Below are positions 1-9,590 of a stretch of DNA of 14,664 bases, piece after piece. Each line of letters starts with the position of its first letter. The first letter of the stretch is position 1. Position numbers and translations under genes: made by a program. Below the pieces are notes generated by a model that was not told where the DNA came from, did not search any database, and saw only the letters and a list, made by a program, of their open reading frames with translations. Source of the DNA: Pseudomonadota bacterium (GTDB lineage Bacteria > Myxococcota_A > Polyangia > Haliangiales > Haliangiaceae); the NCBI GenBank assembly GCA_023386455.1, contig JAEWJO010000517.1, positions 1 to 14,664 on the forward strand. The letters run 5' to 3'.

Positions 1-2
1 CG

Positions 3-1043
3 TCGGTCCCGTCCGTGAAGTCGGGCCCGGCGCCGGTGGCGCGCACGCCGGCGAAGGGCACGCCGATCGCGATCCCGCCGCCGCGCCGCGACTCGTCCGA
101 GGGCGTCGTCGACGTGCCGATCGCCGATACGATCTCCGCCGCGGTCGAGGCGATCGTGCTGCCGGGCGACGACGAGCCGCCGCGCCGCCCCGAGGAGTCG
201 CGCCCGCACTCGTTCGACGATCTCACCGACATCCCGCAGTCGCGCTCGCGCGAGAACATCGTCCTGCCGTCTCCCGAGGAGCTGTCGCGCAAGAAGCCGC
301 CGACGCCGCCGCTGCTCTCGGATATCGACGACGAGCCCGACGACGCGGGTGACTTCGCGATCACCTCGCCGCTGCGGGTGCTGTTCCGCCTGATGACCGC
401 GCGGGCGACCGGCCTCCTCGTCGTCGCCGTCGGCGGCATCAAAAAGGAGATCTACGTCCGCGACGGCCAGCCCGAGTACGTCTCCTCCAACGTCGCGAGC
501 GAGCTGTTCGGCAACTACCTCGTCACGAAGGGCGTCCTCTCCGATGGCGAGCTCGCGATGGCGCTCGCGATGATGCCGCACTACGGCGGCAAGCTCGGCG
601 ACACGCTCGTCGGTCTCGGCCTCCTGAAGCCCCTCGAGGTGTTCCGCCACCTCACGCGCCAGGTCCGCACGAAGATCATCGACGTCTGCACGTGGAACAA
701 GGGCGGCTTCGCCTGGTACGCCGGCCGCGAGAACCCGCGCGAGGCGTTCCCGCTCGACTTCAACGCGTTCGAGATCCTCGGTGCCGGCGCGATGGCGCTC
801 GCCGAGGAAGTCGTCGACACCTGGGTCGCCAAGCACGGCCAGTCGCGCCTGCGCGCGTCGCGCACCCGCCGCGTCGGCCCCGAGCGCTTCGAGGTCAAAG
901 GCCTCGTCGACATGTTCGAGCAGCTCGATGGCAAGAACACCGTCGACTCGCTCGTCGGCGCCGGCAGCGGGCGCGAGGACAAGCTCCGCATCGCCCGCAT
1001 GCTGTGCCTCCTCGAGGCGTGCGACCTCGCCCGCCCGGCGTGA
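3..1043 (+). CDS. DUF4388 (PATAN-type) signalling protein, C-terminal part, 5' end outside the window
   Basis: The reading frame is open to the left edge, so this is the end of a longer protein; the GTG at 15 is probably not the true start. The visible 346 residues begin with about 110 residues of disordered Pro/Ala/Asp/Arg-rich linker. A DUF4388 domain follows (from ITSPLRVLFRLMTARATG through KEIYVRDGQPEYVSSN to LFGNYLVTKGVLSDGELAMAL), then a helical part containing GGKLGDTLVGLGLLKP and an aromatic WNKGGFAWYAG strand. In myxobacteria this domain often lies behind a Ser/Thr kinase or response-regulator domain joined by such a linker, so the missing N-terminus may be a kinase; that is inference. 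There are no signal peptide or membrane segments in the visible part, so it is probably cytoplasmic. The next gene starts 43 bases downstream with its own promoter-like sequence. Confidence 0.8.
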   Translation, partial: SVPSVKSGPAPVARTPAKGTPIAIPPPRRDSSEGVVDVPIADTISAAVEAIVLPGDDEPPRRPEESRPHSFDDLTDIPQSRSRENIVLPSPEELSRKKPPTPPLLSDIDDEPDDAGDFAITSPLRVLFRLMTARATGLLVVAVGGIKKEIYVRDGQPEYVSSNVASELFGNYLVTKGVLSDGELAMALAMMPHYGGKLGDTLVGLGLLKPLEVFRHLTRQVRTKIIDVCTWNKGGFAWYAGRENPREAFPLDFNAFEILGAGAMALAEEVVDTWVAKHGQSRLRASRTRRVGPERFEVKGLVDMFEQLDGKNTVDSLVGAGSGREDKLRIARMLCLLEACDLARPA

Positions 1044-1074
1044 TCTGCGCCCTCGCAAGCGCGGCCGTGGGCGC

Positions 1075-1080
1075 TACAGT
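1075..1080 (+). promoter_or_regulatory. -10 box placing the transcription start on the aminopeptidase start codon
   Basis: TACAGT fits TANNNT and is followed by exactly six bases before the GTG at 1087. A start seven bases after the -10 box would make the message leaderless. No convincing -35 box is visible, and the purine-rich AGAGGG before the GTG is too close to act as a Shine-Dalgarno. The same spacing recurs at four other genes in the window. Confidence 0.5.
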
Positions 1081-1086
1081 AGAGGG

Positions 1087-2400
1087 GTGCGCACCCTCCT
1101 CGCCGCCTCCGTCGCGCTGATCGCCGCCTGCACCTCCGATCCCGCGCCGCGCCATCGCTACATCTCGGTCGATGCCGACGCGATCGCCACCGCGATGGTC
1201 GCGACGCGCGCCCACGGCATGCGCATGCTCGACACCGGCGCCACCGCCGCTGTCCTCGAGGTCGACGAGGCCGACCTGCCTGCACTGTCCGACGCCATGC
1301 ACGAGCAGCACGGCCGGTGCGGCGGCTTCATGCTCCACGACTCGCTCGCCGACGCGCAGGACGCCGTGCGCGCGGTCGAGGTCCAGCCGCTCGATGGCGG
1401 CGGCCCCGACTACAAGCTCGATCGTGGCGAGACCGTGCGTTCCGTCCTGCCCGCGCTCGACCGCGAACACATCCTCGGCACGATCCGCGAGCTCTCCGCA
1501 TTCCCGAACCGCTACTACCAGTCGGCGACCGGCGCCTCCGCGTCGACATGGCTGCGGGATCTCTGGCGCTCGTTCACCAACCGCGCCGACGTCACGATCG
1601 AGCTGATCGATCACGGCTACCCGCAGAAGTCGGTCGTCCTCACGATCCCGGGCAGCGAGCGCCCGGGCGAGGTCGTCGTCATCGGCGGCCACCTCGACTC
1701 GATCTCGCTCATGCGCAAGAGCGGCACCGCGCCCGGCGCCGACGATGACGCGTCCGGCATCGCGACCCTCACCGAGGTGCTCCGCGTGCTGCTCGCGAAC
1801 GACTACCGCCCCGCGCGCACGATCAAGTTCATGGCGTACGCCGCCGAGGAGATCGGCCTGCGCGGCTCGCAGGCGATCGCGCGCGTCTACAAGCAGAACA
1901 AGGTCAACGTCGTCGGCGCGCTCCAGCTCGACATGACGAACTACCAGGGCTCCGACAAGGACATCTGGCTCATGAAGGACTTCACGAGCGCGCGCCAGAA
2001 CCAGTTCCTGATCGAGCTGATCGAGACCTACACCGGGGCGACGTGGGGCCTCGATGCCTGCGGCTACGCCTGCTCGGACCACGCGTCGTGGAACCGCATC
2101 GGCGTGCCCGCGTCGATGCCGTTCGAGTCGCGCATGCGCGATCGCAACAAGCAGATCCACACCGCGGCCGACACGCTCGAGACCAGCGGCAACAACGCCG
2201 ATCATGCGGTGAAGTTCGCGCGCCTCGGCGCCGCCTACGCGATCGAGCTCGGCAAGGGCGAGCTCGGTGGCCGCGCGCTCGCCGCGCCGACGACGATCCG
2301 CGAGTCAGCGCCGACACCGTCCAGCCGTGGTGCGCTCGTCGTGCTGAACCTCGCCCTCGCGCTGTCGGCGCTCTGGTTCGCCCGCCGCGTCCGCGGCTAG
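1087..2400 (+). CDS. Bacterial leucyl aminopeptidase (M28, Aeromonas/Vibrio type), lipoprotein with C-terminal membrane segment
   Basis: A zinc aminopeptidase that removes N-terminal, mostly hydrophobic, residues from peptides outside the cytoplasm; 437 residues. The GTG at 1087 is chosen because it gives a lipoprotein signal peptide with lipobox IAAC (Cys15); the frame runs further upstream only inside the previous gene. The catalytic set of the Vibrio proteolyticus enzyme is complete: His202 (GGHLDS), Asp219 (GADDDASG), Glu254/Glu255 (YAAEEIGLRGS), Asp282 (LQLDMTNY) and His358 (IHTAADT). CGYACSDHASW (325-335) matches the family's disulfide loop (two Cys around Tyr). Residues 20-120 form a propeptide-like N-domain. 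The odd part is the C-terminus, where 415-431 is a hydrophobic helix ending in Arg residues (ARRVRG), like a sorting tag or tail anchor. Together with the lipid anchor it would tether both ends. Product near certain; topology inferred. Confidence 0.93.
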   Translation: MRTLLAASVALIAACTSDPAPRHRYISVDADAIATAMVATRAHGMRMLDTGATAAVLEVDEADLPALSDAMHEQHGRCGGFMLHDSLADAQDAVRAVEVQPLDGGGPDYKLDRGETVRSVLPALDREHILGTIRELSAFPNRYYQSATGASASTWLRDLWRSFTNRADVTIELIDHGYPQKSVVLTIPGSERPGEVVVIGGHLDSISLMRKSGTAPGADDDASGIATLTEVLRVLLANDYRPARTIKFMAYAAEEIGLRGSQAIARVYKQNKVNVVGALQLDMTNYQGSDKDIWLMKDFTSARQNQFLIELIETYTGATWGLDACGYACSDHASWNRIGVPASMPFESRMRDRNKQIHTAADTLETSGNNADHAVKFARLGAAYAIELGKGELGGRALAAPTTIRESAPTPSSRGALVVLNLALALSALWFARRVRG

Positions 2401-2464
2401 CGATCGTCGCGGCGAGGTCGTCGCGCGTGCGGATCTGGCGCGCGGCGACGAATGACTCCGTCCC

Positions 2465-2486
2465 CGTCCGCGAGGCGGGGCGGACG
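2465..2486. repeat. Inverted repeat just upstream of the Tudor-lipoprotein promoter
   Basis: CGTCCG (2465-2470) and CGGACG (2481-2486) are exact inverted copies around ten bases, and CCCCG/CGGGG (2462-2466/2476-2480) forms an alternative stem. It lies 65 bases past the aminopeptidase stop and directly in front of the TAGAAT -10 box. It could be a terminator stem without a T-run, or an operator. The rest of the 102-base gap holds nothing recognisable. Confidence 0.35.
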
Positions 2487-2490
2487 CATA

Positions 2491-2496
2491 TAGAAT
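2491..2496 (+). promoter_or_regulatory. -10 box for a leaderless Tudor-lipoprotein message
   Basis: TAGAAT is an excellent -10 hexamer in otherwise GC-rich DNA and ends six bases before the ATG at 2503, so transcription should begin at the start codon. TATAGA two bases upstream is an alternative register. No Shine-Dalgarno lies between it and the ATG, and no clear -35 box is seen. Confidence 0.6.
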
Positions 2497-2502
2497 GGCC
2501 CG

Positions 2503-3081
2503 ATGACGAGTGGGCGGTGCTGGTTGATCTGTCTCGTGGTACTGGCGGCGTGCAACAGTGACAAGCCGAGTCCGTACGCTCTGAAACCGGCGGATCCGCC
2601 GGCGACCGCGACCGAGAAGGCGATCGCGCCTGCGCCGATACCGCAGGACGAGGCATCGGGCAGCGACGCGCCCGCGAAGGTGGAGGCCGTCGCGGAGACG
2701 ACCGGCTTCAAGGTGGGTGACACCGTGTCGGGCCGCTGGACGAACGGCAAGTGGTATCCCGGCAAGATCGCCAAGGTGAACACCGACGGCACGTTCGATG
2801 TCGCGTACAACGACGGCGACTACTCGAAGGCGCTACCGGCTTCGAAGGTGAAGGCACGCAAGGTCACCGCAGGTGGCGGTGGCGGTGGCGGTGGTGGCCG
2901 CTCCTCGGCCGCGTCGAGCAATGCGCCGTGTCCCGGCCCGGGCCTCACTCGTCGCTGCGGTGGTCGCTGCGTGAACATCCAGCAGGATGACAACAACTGC
3001 GGCGGCTGCGGAAATCGCTGCTCGGGCGGCAAGCATTGCGACGGACACATGTCCTGTCGCGATGCCGACGGCAACCTCTAG
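2503..3081 (+). CDS. Lipoprotein with a Tudor-like domain and an eight-cysteine C-terminal domain
   Basis: A 192-residue predicted lipoprotein of unknown function. The signal peptide ends in lipobox LAAC (Cys17). Residues 21-68 are a Pro/Ala/Glu linker. Residues 70-118 read as a Tudor/agenet-like beta barrel (KVGDTVSGRWTNGKWYPGKI, then VNTDGTFDVAYNDGDYSKALP), with the aromatic and acidic positions typical of such folds. A run of nine glycines (124-132) leads to a Cys-rich domain with Cys at 143, 152, 156, 166, 169, 173, 179 and 185. Its CGGRCVNIQQDDNNCGGCGN pattern resembles the Cys-rich repeat common in myxobacterial surface proteins. Tudor domains usually bind methylated Lys/Arg or nucleic acid inside cells, so a lipid-anchored exported copy is unusual and no ligand can be named. 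Its stop codon overlaps that of the convergent pseudouridine synthase gene. Confidence 0.85.
   Translation: MTSGRCWLICLVVLAACNSDKPSPYALKPADPPATATEKAIAPAPIPQDEASGSDAPAKVEAVAETTGFKVGDTVSGRWTNGKWYPGKIAKVNTDGTFDVAYNDGDYSKALPASKVKARKVTAGGGGGGGGGRSSAASSNAPCPGPGLTRRCGGRCVNIQQDDNNCGGCGNRCSGGKHCDGHMSCRDADGNL
2872..2898 (+). repeat. GGTGGC-type tract encoding nine glycines
   Basis: Nine consecutive Gly codons, mostly alternating GGT and GGC, form the hinge between the Tudor-like and Cys-rich domains. The unit is a multiple of three bases, so slippage would change hinge length without shifting the frame. Confidence 0.7.
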
Positions 3082-3986
3082 GCGAGTCCGGCGGCTGCAA
3101 GGGCGGCGGTGAAGCGGGCGGGGAGCGGGGCCTCGACGGCGAGCTTCTCGCCGGCGAACGGGAACGCGATCGACGCGCCGTGCAGGAAGAACCCCGACGT
3201 GCCGTCGAGATCCTTGCCGCCGTAGAGCCGGTCGCCGGTGATCGGCGCGCCGACGTACGCGAGGTGCGCGCGGACCTGGTGCATGCGGCCGGTGCGCGCG
3301 GCGCAGCGGACGAGCGCGTGGCTGTCGGTCGCCTTCTCGACGGTGAATTGGGTGTATGCGGCGAGACCGTCGGTGTGATCGATGCGGACGTGATCGCCGC
3401 GCTGCGCGAGCGGGGCGTCGCACTCGCGCGACACCGGGCGCGCGTCCGTGAGCGCGAGGTACGACTTCTCGACGAGGCCCTGGCCGAATGCCTCGCGGAG
3501 CGCCCGGTAGGCATCGGCGGTGCGCGCGACGACGAGGCAGCCGGACGTGCCGATGTCGAGACGGTGCACGAGGCCGCCGTCGCGCGGATCGTCGCCGAGC
3601 GACGCGCACTCGGGGAAGCGATGCGCGATCGCGTTCGCGATCGTGCCGAGCTCGCCGGCGCGGAGCGGCTGCGACGGAATGCCAGCGGGCTTGGCGACGA
3701 CGACGAGGTCGGGCCGCTCGATCAGGATGTCGAGCGCGAGCGCCGGATCGGGCGCGGGGTGGAGCGCGTCGCCCGAGACCGGCGTCCGCGTGAGCTCGAT
3801 GACGTCGCCGGCGACGACGCGGTCGCCCTTCTTCGCGCGCTTGCCGCGCAGGCGGACGTCGCCGGAGTCGAACAGGTCGCCGAGCTGGCGGCGGCCGGCG
3901 GACGGGAAGTGGCGCGCGAGCGCCTTGTCGATGCGGCCGTCGTCGCCCTCGGCGACGGTGACGGTGGTGCTGGGTTTCTCGGTCAT
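3078..3986 (-). CDS. RluA-family rRNA/tRNA pseudouridine synthase
   Basis: Converts specific uridines in structured RNA to pseudouridine in the cytoplasm; 302 residues. An S4-like RNA-binding segment (about 17-65, RIDKALARHFPSAGRRQL) precedes the catalytic domain. The signature GGLVHRLDIGTSGCLVVA includes the RLD motif with the nucleophilic Asp144. Later RluA-family motifs are GRMHQVRAHL (233-242) and DRLYGG (252-257). The target uridine (RluA, RluC or RluD type) cannot be told from sequence alone, so no symbol is given. The ATG at 3986 overlaps the stop of moeA by four bases (ATGA), which implies translational coupling in one transcript. The TAG stop shares the palindrome CTAG (3078-3081) with the convergent Tudor-lipoprotein gene. 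Confidence 0.93.
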   Translation of the reverse strand: MTEKPSTTVTVAEGDDGRIDKALARHFPSAGRRQLGDLFDSGDVRLRGKRAKKGDRVVAGDVIELTRTPVSGDALHPAPDPALALDILIERPDLVVVAKPAGIPSQPLRAGELGTIANAIAHRFPECASLGDDPRDGGLVHRLDIGTSGCLVVARTADAYRALREAFGQGLVEKSYLALTDARPVSRECDAPLAQRGDHVRIDHTDGLAAYTQFTVEKATDSHALVRCAARTGRMHQVRAHLAYVGAPITGDRLYGGKDLDGTSGFFLHGASIAFPFAGEKLAVEAPLPARFTAALAAAGLA

Positions 3987-5173
3987 ACGGCCTCGAGCAG
4001 GATCGCGGGAACGACGGTATTGGGCTGGATCTCGGTCGCGTCGGCGGGGAGCTCGACGAGCGCGTTGCAGCCGACGAGCGAGGACAGGATCGCCGAGCCC
4101 TGCTTGGGGTGCGGCTGCGCGATCAGGTGCTCGCCGTTGCGAACGACGCGCGCACGGATGTAGTGCGTGCGGCCGGCCTGCTTGCGGTAGCCGCGGATGA
4201 GGCTGACCGGCGCGCGTGGCCGCTGGGTGATGTTCGCGCCCTGCATCGCGAGCAGCGCGGGCCGGACGAACAGCTCGAACGCGACGAACGTCGAGACCGG
4301 GTTGCCGGGCAGACCGAACACCGGAACGCGACCGTTGTTGAGGCCGAACGAGAACGGCTTGCCCGGCTTCATCGCGACCTTCCACAGCTCGAGCTCGACG
4401 CCGGCGGCCTTGAGCGCGGCGCGCACGTGATCGCGGTCGCCGACGGAGACGCCGCCGGTCGTGATCACGACGTCATGATCCATCGCCGATGCGATCAGCG
4501 CGGCCATCGTGATCGGATCGTCCTTCGCGATGCCGATGTAGTTCGACGTTCCGCCGGCGCCGGGGATGAGCGCGGCGAGCGTGTGCGCGGACGAGTCGAC
4601 GATCTGCGACGGGCCGGGCGTGTCACCGAGACCGACGAGCTCGTCGCCGGTCGCGATGATCGCGATGCGCGGCGAGCGTGCGACCGGGACCTCCTGCATG
4701 CCGAGCGCCGCGAGCAGTCCGAGCTCTGCGGCATTGAGGCGCTCACCGGCGCGGATCGCGAGATCACCGGCGGCGATGTCCTCGCCGGCGCGGCGGATGT
4801 TGTCACCGACGGGCGACGCGGGGAGCGTGACCTGGCTGCCCTCGACCTTCGCGTCCTCCTGGATCACGACGGTGTCGAGGCCCTGTGGCAGCGGCGCGCC
4901 GGTCATGATGCGGATCGCGACGCGCGGCGGAATCGCGTCGGTGAGGACCTGGCCGGCCGCGACCTTCGCGACGATCGGCAGCGTTGCGGGAAGCTCTGAG
5001 GAGCGGACCGCGAAGCCGTCCATCGCGGAGTTGTCGAACGGCGGCAGGAAGCGGGTGGAGACAATGTTCTCGGCGAGGATGCGGCCGCGCGCCTCGGAGA
5101 GCGGGATTCGCTCCACGGGGAGGCGCTGGATTCGCTGGGCGACGGTCTTCGCCGCTTCCTCGACTGACTGCAT
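3983..5173 (-). CDS. moeA: Molybdopterin molybdenumtransferase MoeA
   Basis: Inserts molybdate into adenylylated molybdopterin in the last step of molybdenum cofactor synthesis, in the cytoplasm; 396 residues, normal for the family. All four regions of MoeA are visible: PPFDNSAMDGFAV (44-56), the MTGAPLPQG loop (90-98), the MoCF fold with IATGDELVGLG (173-183), TTGGVSVGDRDHV (238-250), KPGKPFSFG (269-277) and GLPGNPVSTF (287-296), and the C-terminal domain with QGSAILSSLVGCNALVELP (358-376). No other cofactor gene lies beside it; its partner in the transcript is the pseudouridine synthase. The ATG at 5173 is 39 bases from the divergent peptidase-lipoprotein gene, so both promoters share that gap. 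Upstream TAGGTAG is only a weak ribosome site, and the -10 spacing seen at other genes is not clearly present here. Confidence 0.95.
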   Translation of the reverse strand: MQSVEEAAKTVAQRIQRLPVERIPLSEARGRILAENIVSTRFLPPFDNSAMDGFAVRSSELPATLPIVAKVAAGQVLTDAIPPRVAIRIMTGAPLPQGLDTVVIQEDAKVEGSQVTLPASPVGDNIRRAGEDIAAGDLAIRAGERLNAAELGLLAALGMQEVPVARSPRIAIIATGDELVGLGDTPGPSQIVDSSAHTLAALIPGAGGTSNYIGIAKDDPITMAALIASAMDHDVVITTGGVSVGDRDHVRAALKAAGVELELWKVAMKPGKPFSFGLNNGRVPVFGLPGNPVSTFVAFELFVRPALLAMQGANITQRPRAPVSLIRGYRKQAGRTHYIRARVVRNGEHLIAQPHPKQGSAILSSLVGCNALVELPADATEIQPNTVVPAILLEAV

Positions 5174-5198
5174 GACTAACTACCTAGCAGATCTCGGT

Positions 5199-5204
5199 TA
5201 CTCT
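5199..5204 (+). promoter_or_regulatory. Possible -10 box for the propeller-peptidase gene
   Basis: TACTCT fits TANNNT and ends eight bases before the ATG at 5213. This is slightly longer than the six-base gap at other genes here, so a very short or absent leader is likely but less certain. It sits in the 39-base gap shared with divergent moeA. Confidence 0.35.
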
Positions 5205-5212
5205 CCGTGGTC

Positions 5213-8053
<2,841 letters not shown>

Positions 8054-8068
<15 letters not shown>

Positions 8069-8086
8069 GCGCGGCGCTCGGCCGCG
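8054..8086. terminator. Hairpin between convergent genes
   Basis: CGCGGCCG (8054-8061) and CGGCCGCG (8079-8086) are a perfect 8-base inverted repeat with a 17-base loop. It spans the stop of the propeller-peptidase gene and reaches the stop of the convergent coiled-coil gene, so it could help end both transcripts. There is no T-run on either side, so it is not a standard intrinsic terminator. Confidence 0.35.
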
Positions 8087-8947
8087 TCAGTTGTGGCCGT
8101 TGCCTCTCAGCTCCTCGAGCTTCTCCTCGAGGTCGCTGACGAGCTCCTGGGCCTTCGTCACCTTGCGGGCGGCGGCCTCGAGATCCTTCTCGAGTGACTT
8201 CACGGTGCGCTCGTGCTCGTGGAGATCGATCTTCGCGGTGCGCAGCGCGGTCTCGAGCCGGTGCTTCTCGGCGGCGACGCGCTTGCGCTCCTCCTCGGCG
8301 ACCTTCTTCTCGGCCATCTCGGCGGCGCGGCGCTCCGCGGCCTCGCGCTCGGCTTCCTTCTCCGCTGCACGTGCGGCGGCCTTGGACGTCTTGTCCTCGC
8401 CATCGTGCTCGTGACGGTCATGCTTGGCGTGGCCATCGTGGTGCTTCGCGGCCGGCTTCGCCGCGATCGTCTCGACGACCTTCTCGGCGGGAATGCCGAC
8501 GGCCTCGAAGCCCGGCGGGTCGCGATCGGCGACGATCGTACCGGGCGCGTCCTCGCCCCAGTCACCGGTGGCGGCGATCGCCGACAGCGTCTGCGCGACG
8601 CGCCGTAGCGTCGCCTCGTTCGCGTTGTGACCGGCATCCTCGAGGATGGTCGCCGCGCGCTTGCGCAGCTTGCCGAGCGCGTCGCGGTGGGCGCCGCTCG
8701 CCTTGAGGTCGCCCTTGCGCAGGCGATCGGCGGTCTCGAGCAGCTCGTCGAACGCGTCGCGCGCGTGCCAGTACAGCTGGTTGACGGCCCACGCCGAGAT
8801 CGGTGGGCGAGGGCGCGTGCCGAGGACGCGCGCACCGGTCTTGTCGCCCGCCGCCTTCAGCTCGCCGGCGAGTCGCTTGCGCTCCGCGATGTACTGATCG
8901 AGCGGGACCCGCGACAGCTCGGTGACGGCGTTGTCGTACGCGGACAC
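8087..8947 (-). CDS. Conserved coiled-coil protein with His-rich stretch, function unknown
   Basis: 286 residues with no signal peptide or membrane segment. The N-terminal region (about 15-125) has the pattern PLDQYIAERKRLAGELKAAG followed by ISAWAVNQLYW. I recognise this as a conserved N-terminal motif of uncharacterised proteins from high-GC bacteria. Residues 168-181 are His-rich (KHHDGHAKHDRHEH) and might bind metal. From about 188 to 282 the sequence is a continuous Ala/Glu/Lys/Arg heptad-like coiled coil, suggesting a rod or dimer. The GTG at 8947 is chosen because TAAGAT ends exactly six bases before it. It lies only 25 bases after the DJ-1/PfpI gene on the same strand, so it may be read both from that transcript and from its own leaderless promoter. 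No function can be assigned. Confidence 0.82.
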   Translation of the reverse strand: MSAYDNAVTELSRVPLDQYIAERKRLAGELKAAGDKTGARVLGTRPRPPISAWAVNQLYWHARDAFDELLETADRLRKGDLKASGAHRDALGKLRKRAATILEDAGHNANEATLRRVAQTLSAIAATGDWGEDAPGTIVADRDPPGFEAVGIPAEKVVETIAAKPAAKHHDGHAKHDRHEHDGEDKTSKAAARAAEKEAEREAAERRAAEMAEKKVAEEERKRVAAEKHRLETALRTAKIDLHEHERTVKSLEKDLEAAARKVTKAQELVSDLEEKLEELRGNGHN

Positions 8948-8953
8948 CGCTTC

Positions 8954-8959
8954 ATCTTA
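8954..8959 (-). promoter_or_regulatory. -10 box for a leaderless coiled-coil gene message
   Basis: On the minus strand TAAGAT is followed by six bases (GAAGCG) and the GTG start. It fills most of the 25-base gap behind the DJ-1/PfpI gene. No clear -35 box is visible within the end of that gene. Confidence 0.5.
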
Positions 8960-8972
8960 TCGCAGAGGGCGC

Positions 8973-9497
8973 TCAGGCGGCCTTGCGGGCAGCGAGCTGT
9001 TGCTGGATCGCCGCGGTGAATGCGTCGAGGTCTTCCGGCTTGCGCGACGTGATCAGCGTGCCGTCGACGACGACCTCCTTGTCGACCCACTTCGCGCCGG
9101 CGTTGAGCAGATCGGTGCGCACGCTCGGCCACGACGTCAGCTTCTTGTCCTCGACCGCGTCGGCCTCGATGAGCAGCTGCGGACCGTGACAGACCGCCGC
9201 GACGATCTTGCCCGCCCGGACCGCGTCGCCGACGAACTTCACGACGTTCTTGTCGGTGCGCAGGTGATCGGGCGAGTAGCCACCGGGGATCACGACCACG
9301 TCGTAGTTCCTGGGATCGCGTTCGGAGGTCGCCGCCGCGATCTCGATCTGTTCGGTGCCCTTCTTGCCGTGCATCACCTCGCCGGCCTTCGCGCCGAGTA
9401 CTTCCACCTCGTGGCCGGCCTCGCGAAGCCCGTCGTACGGTTTCTTGAATTCACTGTCCTCGAAGTCCTCTCCGACGACGAATGCGATGCGAGCCAT
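8973..9497 (-). CDS. DJ-1/PfpI-family protein (PfpI/YhbO-like)
   Basis: A 174-residue single-domain protein of the PfpI/YhbO branch, whose members are described as glyoxal/glycation-damage enzymes or intracellular peptidase-like proteins. The start MARIAFVV is the usual N-terminus of the family; upstream in-frame residues are not conserved in type. Visible features are Glu13 in GEDFEDSE, the VVVIPGGYSPDHLR strand-turn (67-80), and the nucleophile elbow AAVCHGPQLL (100-109) with Cys103-His104. The C-terminal part has LTSWPSVRTDLLNAGA and LITSRKPEDLDAF, typical of this group. GGGAG lies only two bases before the ATG, too close for a normal ribosome site. The gene follows the tail-anchored protein gene by 82 bases on the same strand and may be cotranscribed with it. 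The family is clear; which of the proposed activities it has is not. Confidence 0.93.
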   Translation of the reverse strand: MARIAFVVGEDFEDSEFKKPYDGLREAGHEVEVLGAKAGEVMHGKKGTEQIEIAAATSERDPRNYDVVVIPGGYSPDHLRTDKNVVKFVGDAVRAGKIVAAVCHGPQLLIEADAVEDKKLTSWPSVRTDLLNAGAKWVDKEVVVDGTLITSRKPEDLDAFTAAIQQQLAARKAA

Positions 9498-9568
9498 AAC
9501 TCCCTGCTGACGTTGCCGAGGGTTCGAGCGGATGCGCACGGTGCCCGGCAACATGGGCATCGACGCAC

Positions 9569-9590
9569 GAGCCACGCGGTTACGCGGCTC
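9569..9590. repeat. Hairpin over the stop codon of the tail-anchored protein gene
   Basis: GAGCC (9569-9573) and GGCTC (9586-9590) pair, with further CGC/GCG pairing inside and a two-base bulge around a TAAC loop that contains the minus-strand stop. It may be a weak terminator or an RNA processing stem between this gene and the DJ-1/PfpI gene. It has no T-run. Confidence 0.3.

Noticed and set aside
781..1086. N-terminal extension of the aminopeptidase frame into the DUF4388 gene
   Set aside because: The extension is low-complexity Ser/Ala/Arg, and the GTG at 1087 gives a clean lipoprotein signal and a -10 box at the right spacing.
3036..4163. 375-codon plus-strand open frame over the pseudouridine synthase gene
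   Set aside because: The minus strand has the RluA motifs in order; this frame has none.
5174..5212. A -10 box at six-base spacing for moeA
   Set aside because: The minus-strand stretch TAGGTAGTTAGTC is AT-richer than its surroundings, but no hexamer has both the A and the final T at that spacing, so moeA is not counted with the leaderless genes.
9512..9552. GTTGCCG/CGGCAAC inverted repeat upstream of the DJ-1/PfpI gene
   Set aside because: The loop is 27 bases and the stem only seven pairs in GC-rich DNA, so it could be chance. It does not resemble a known riboswitch.
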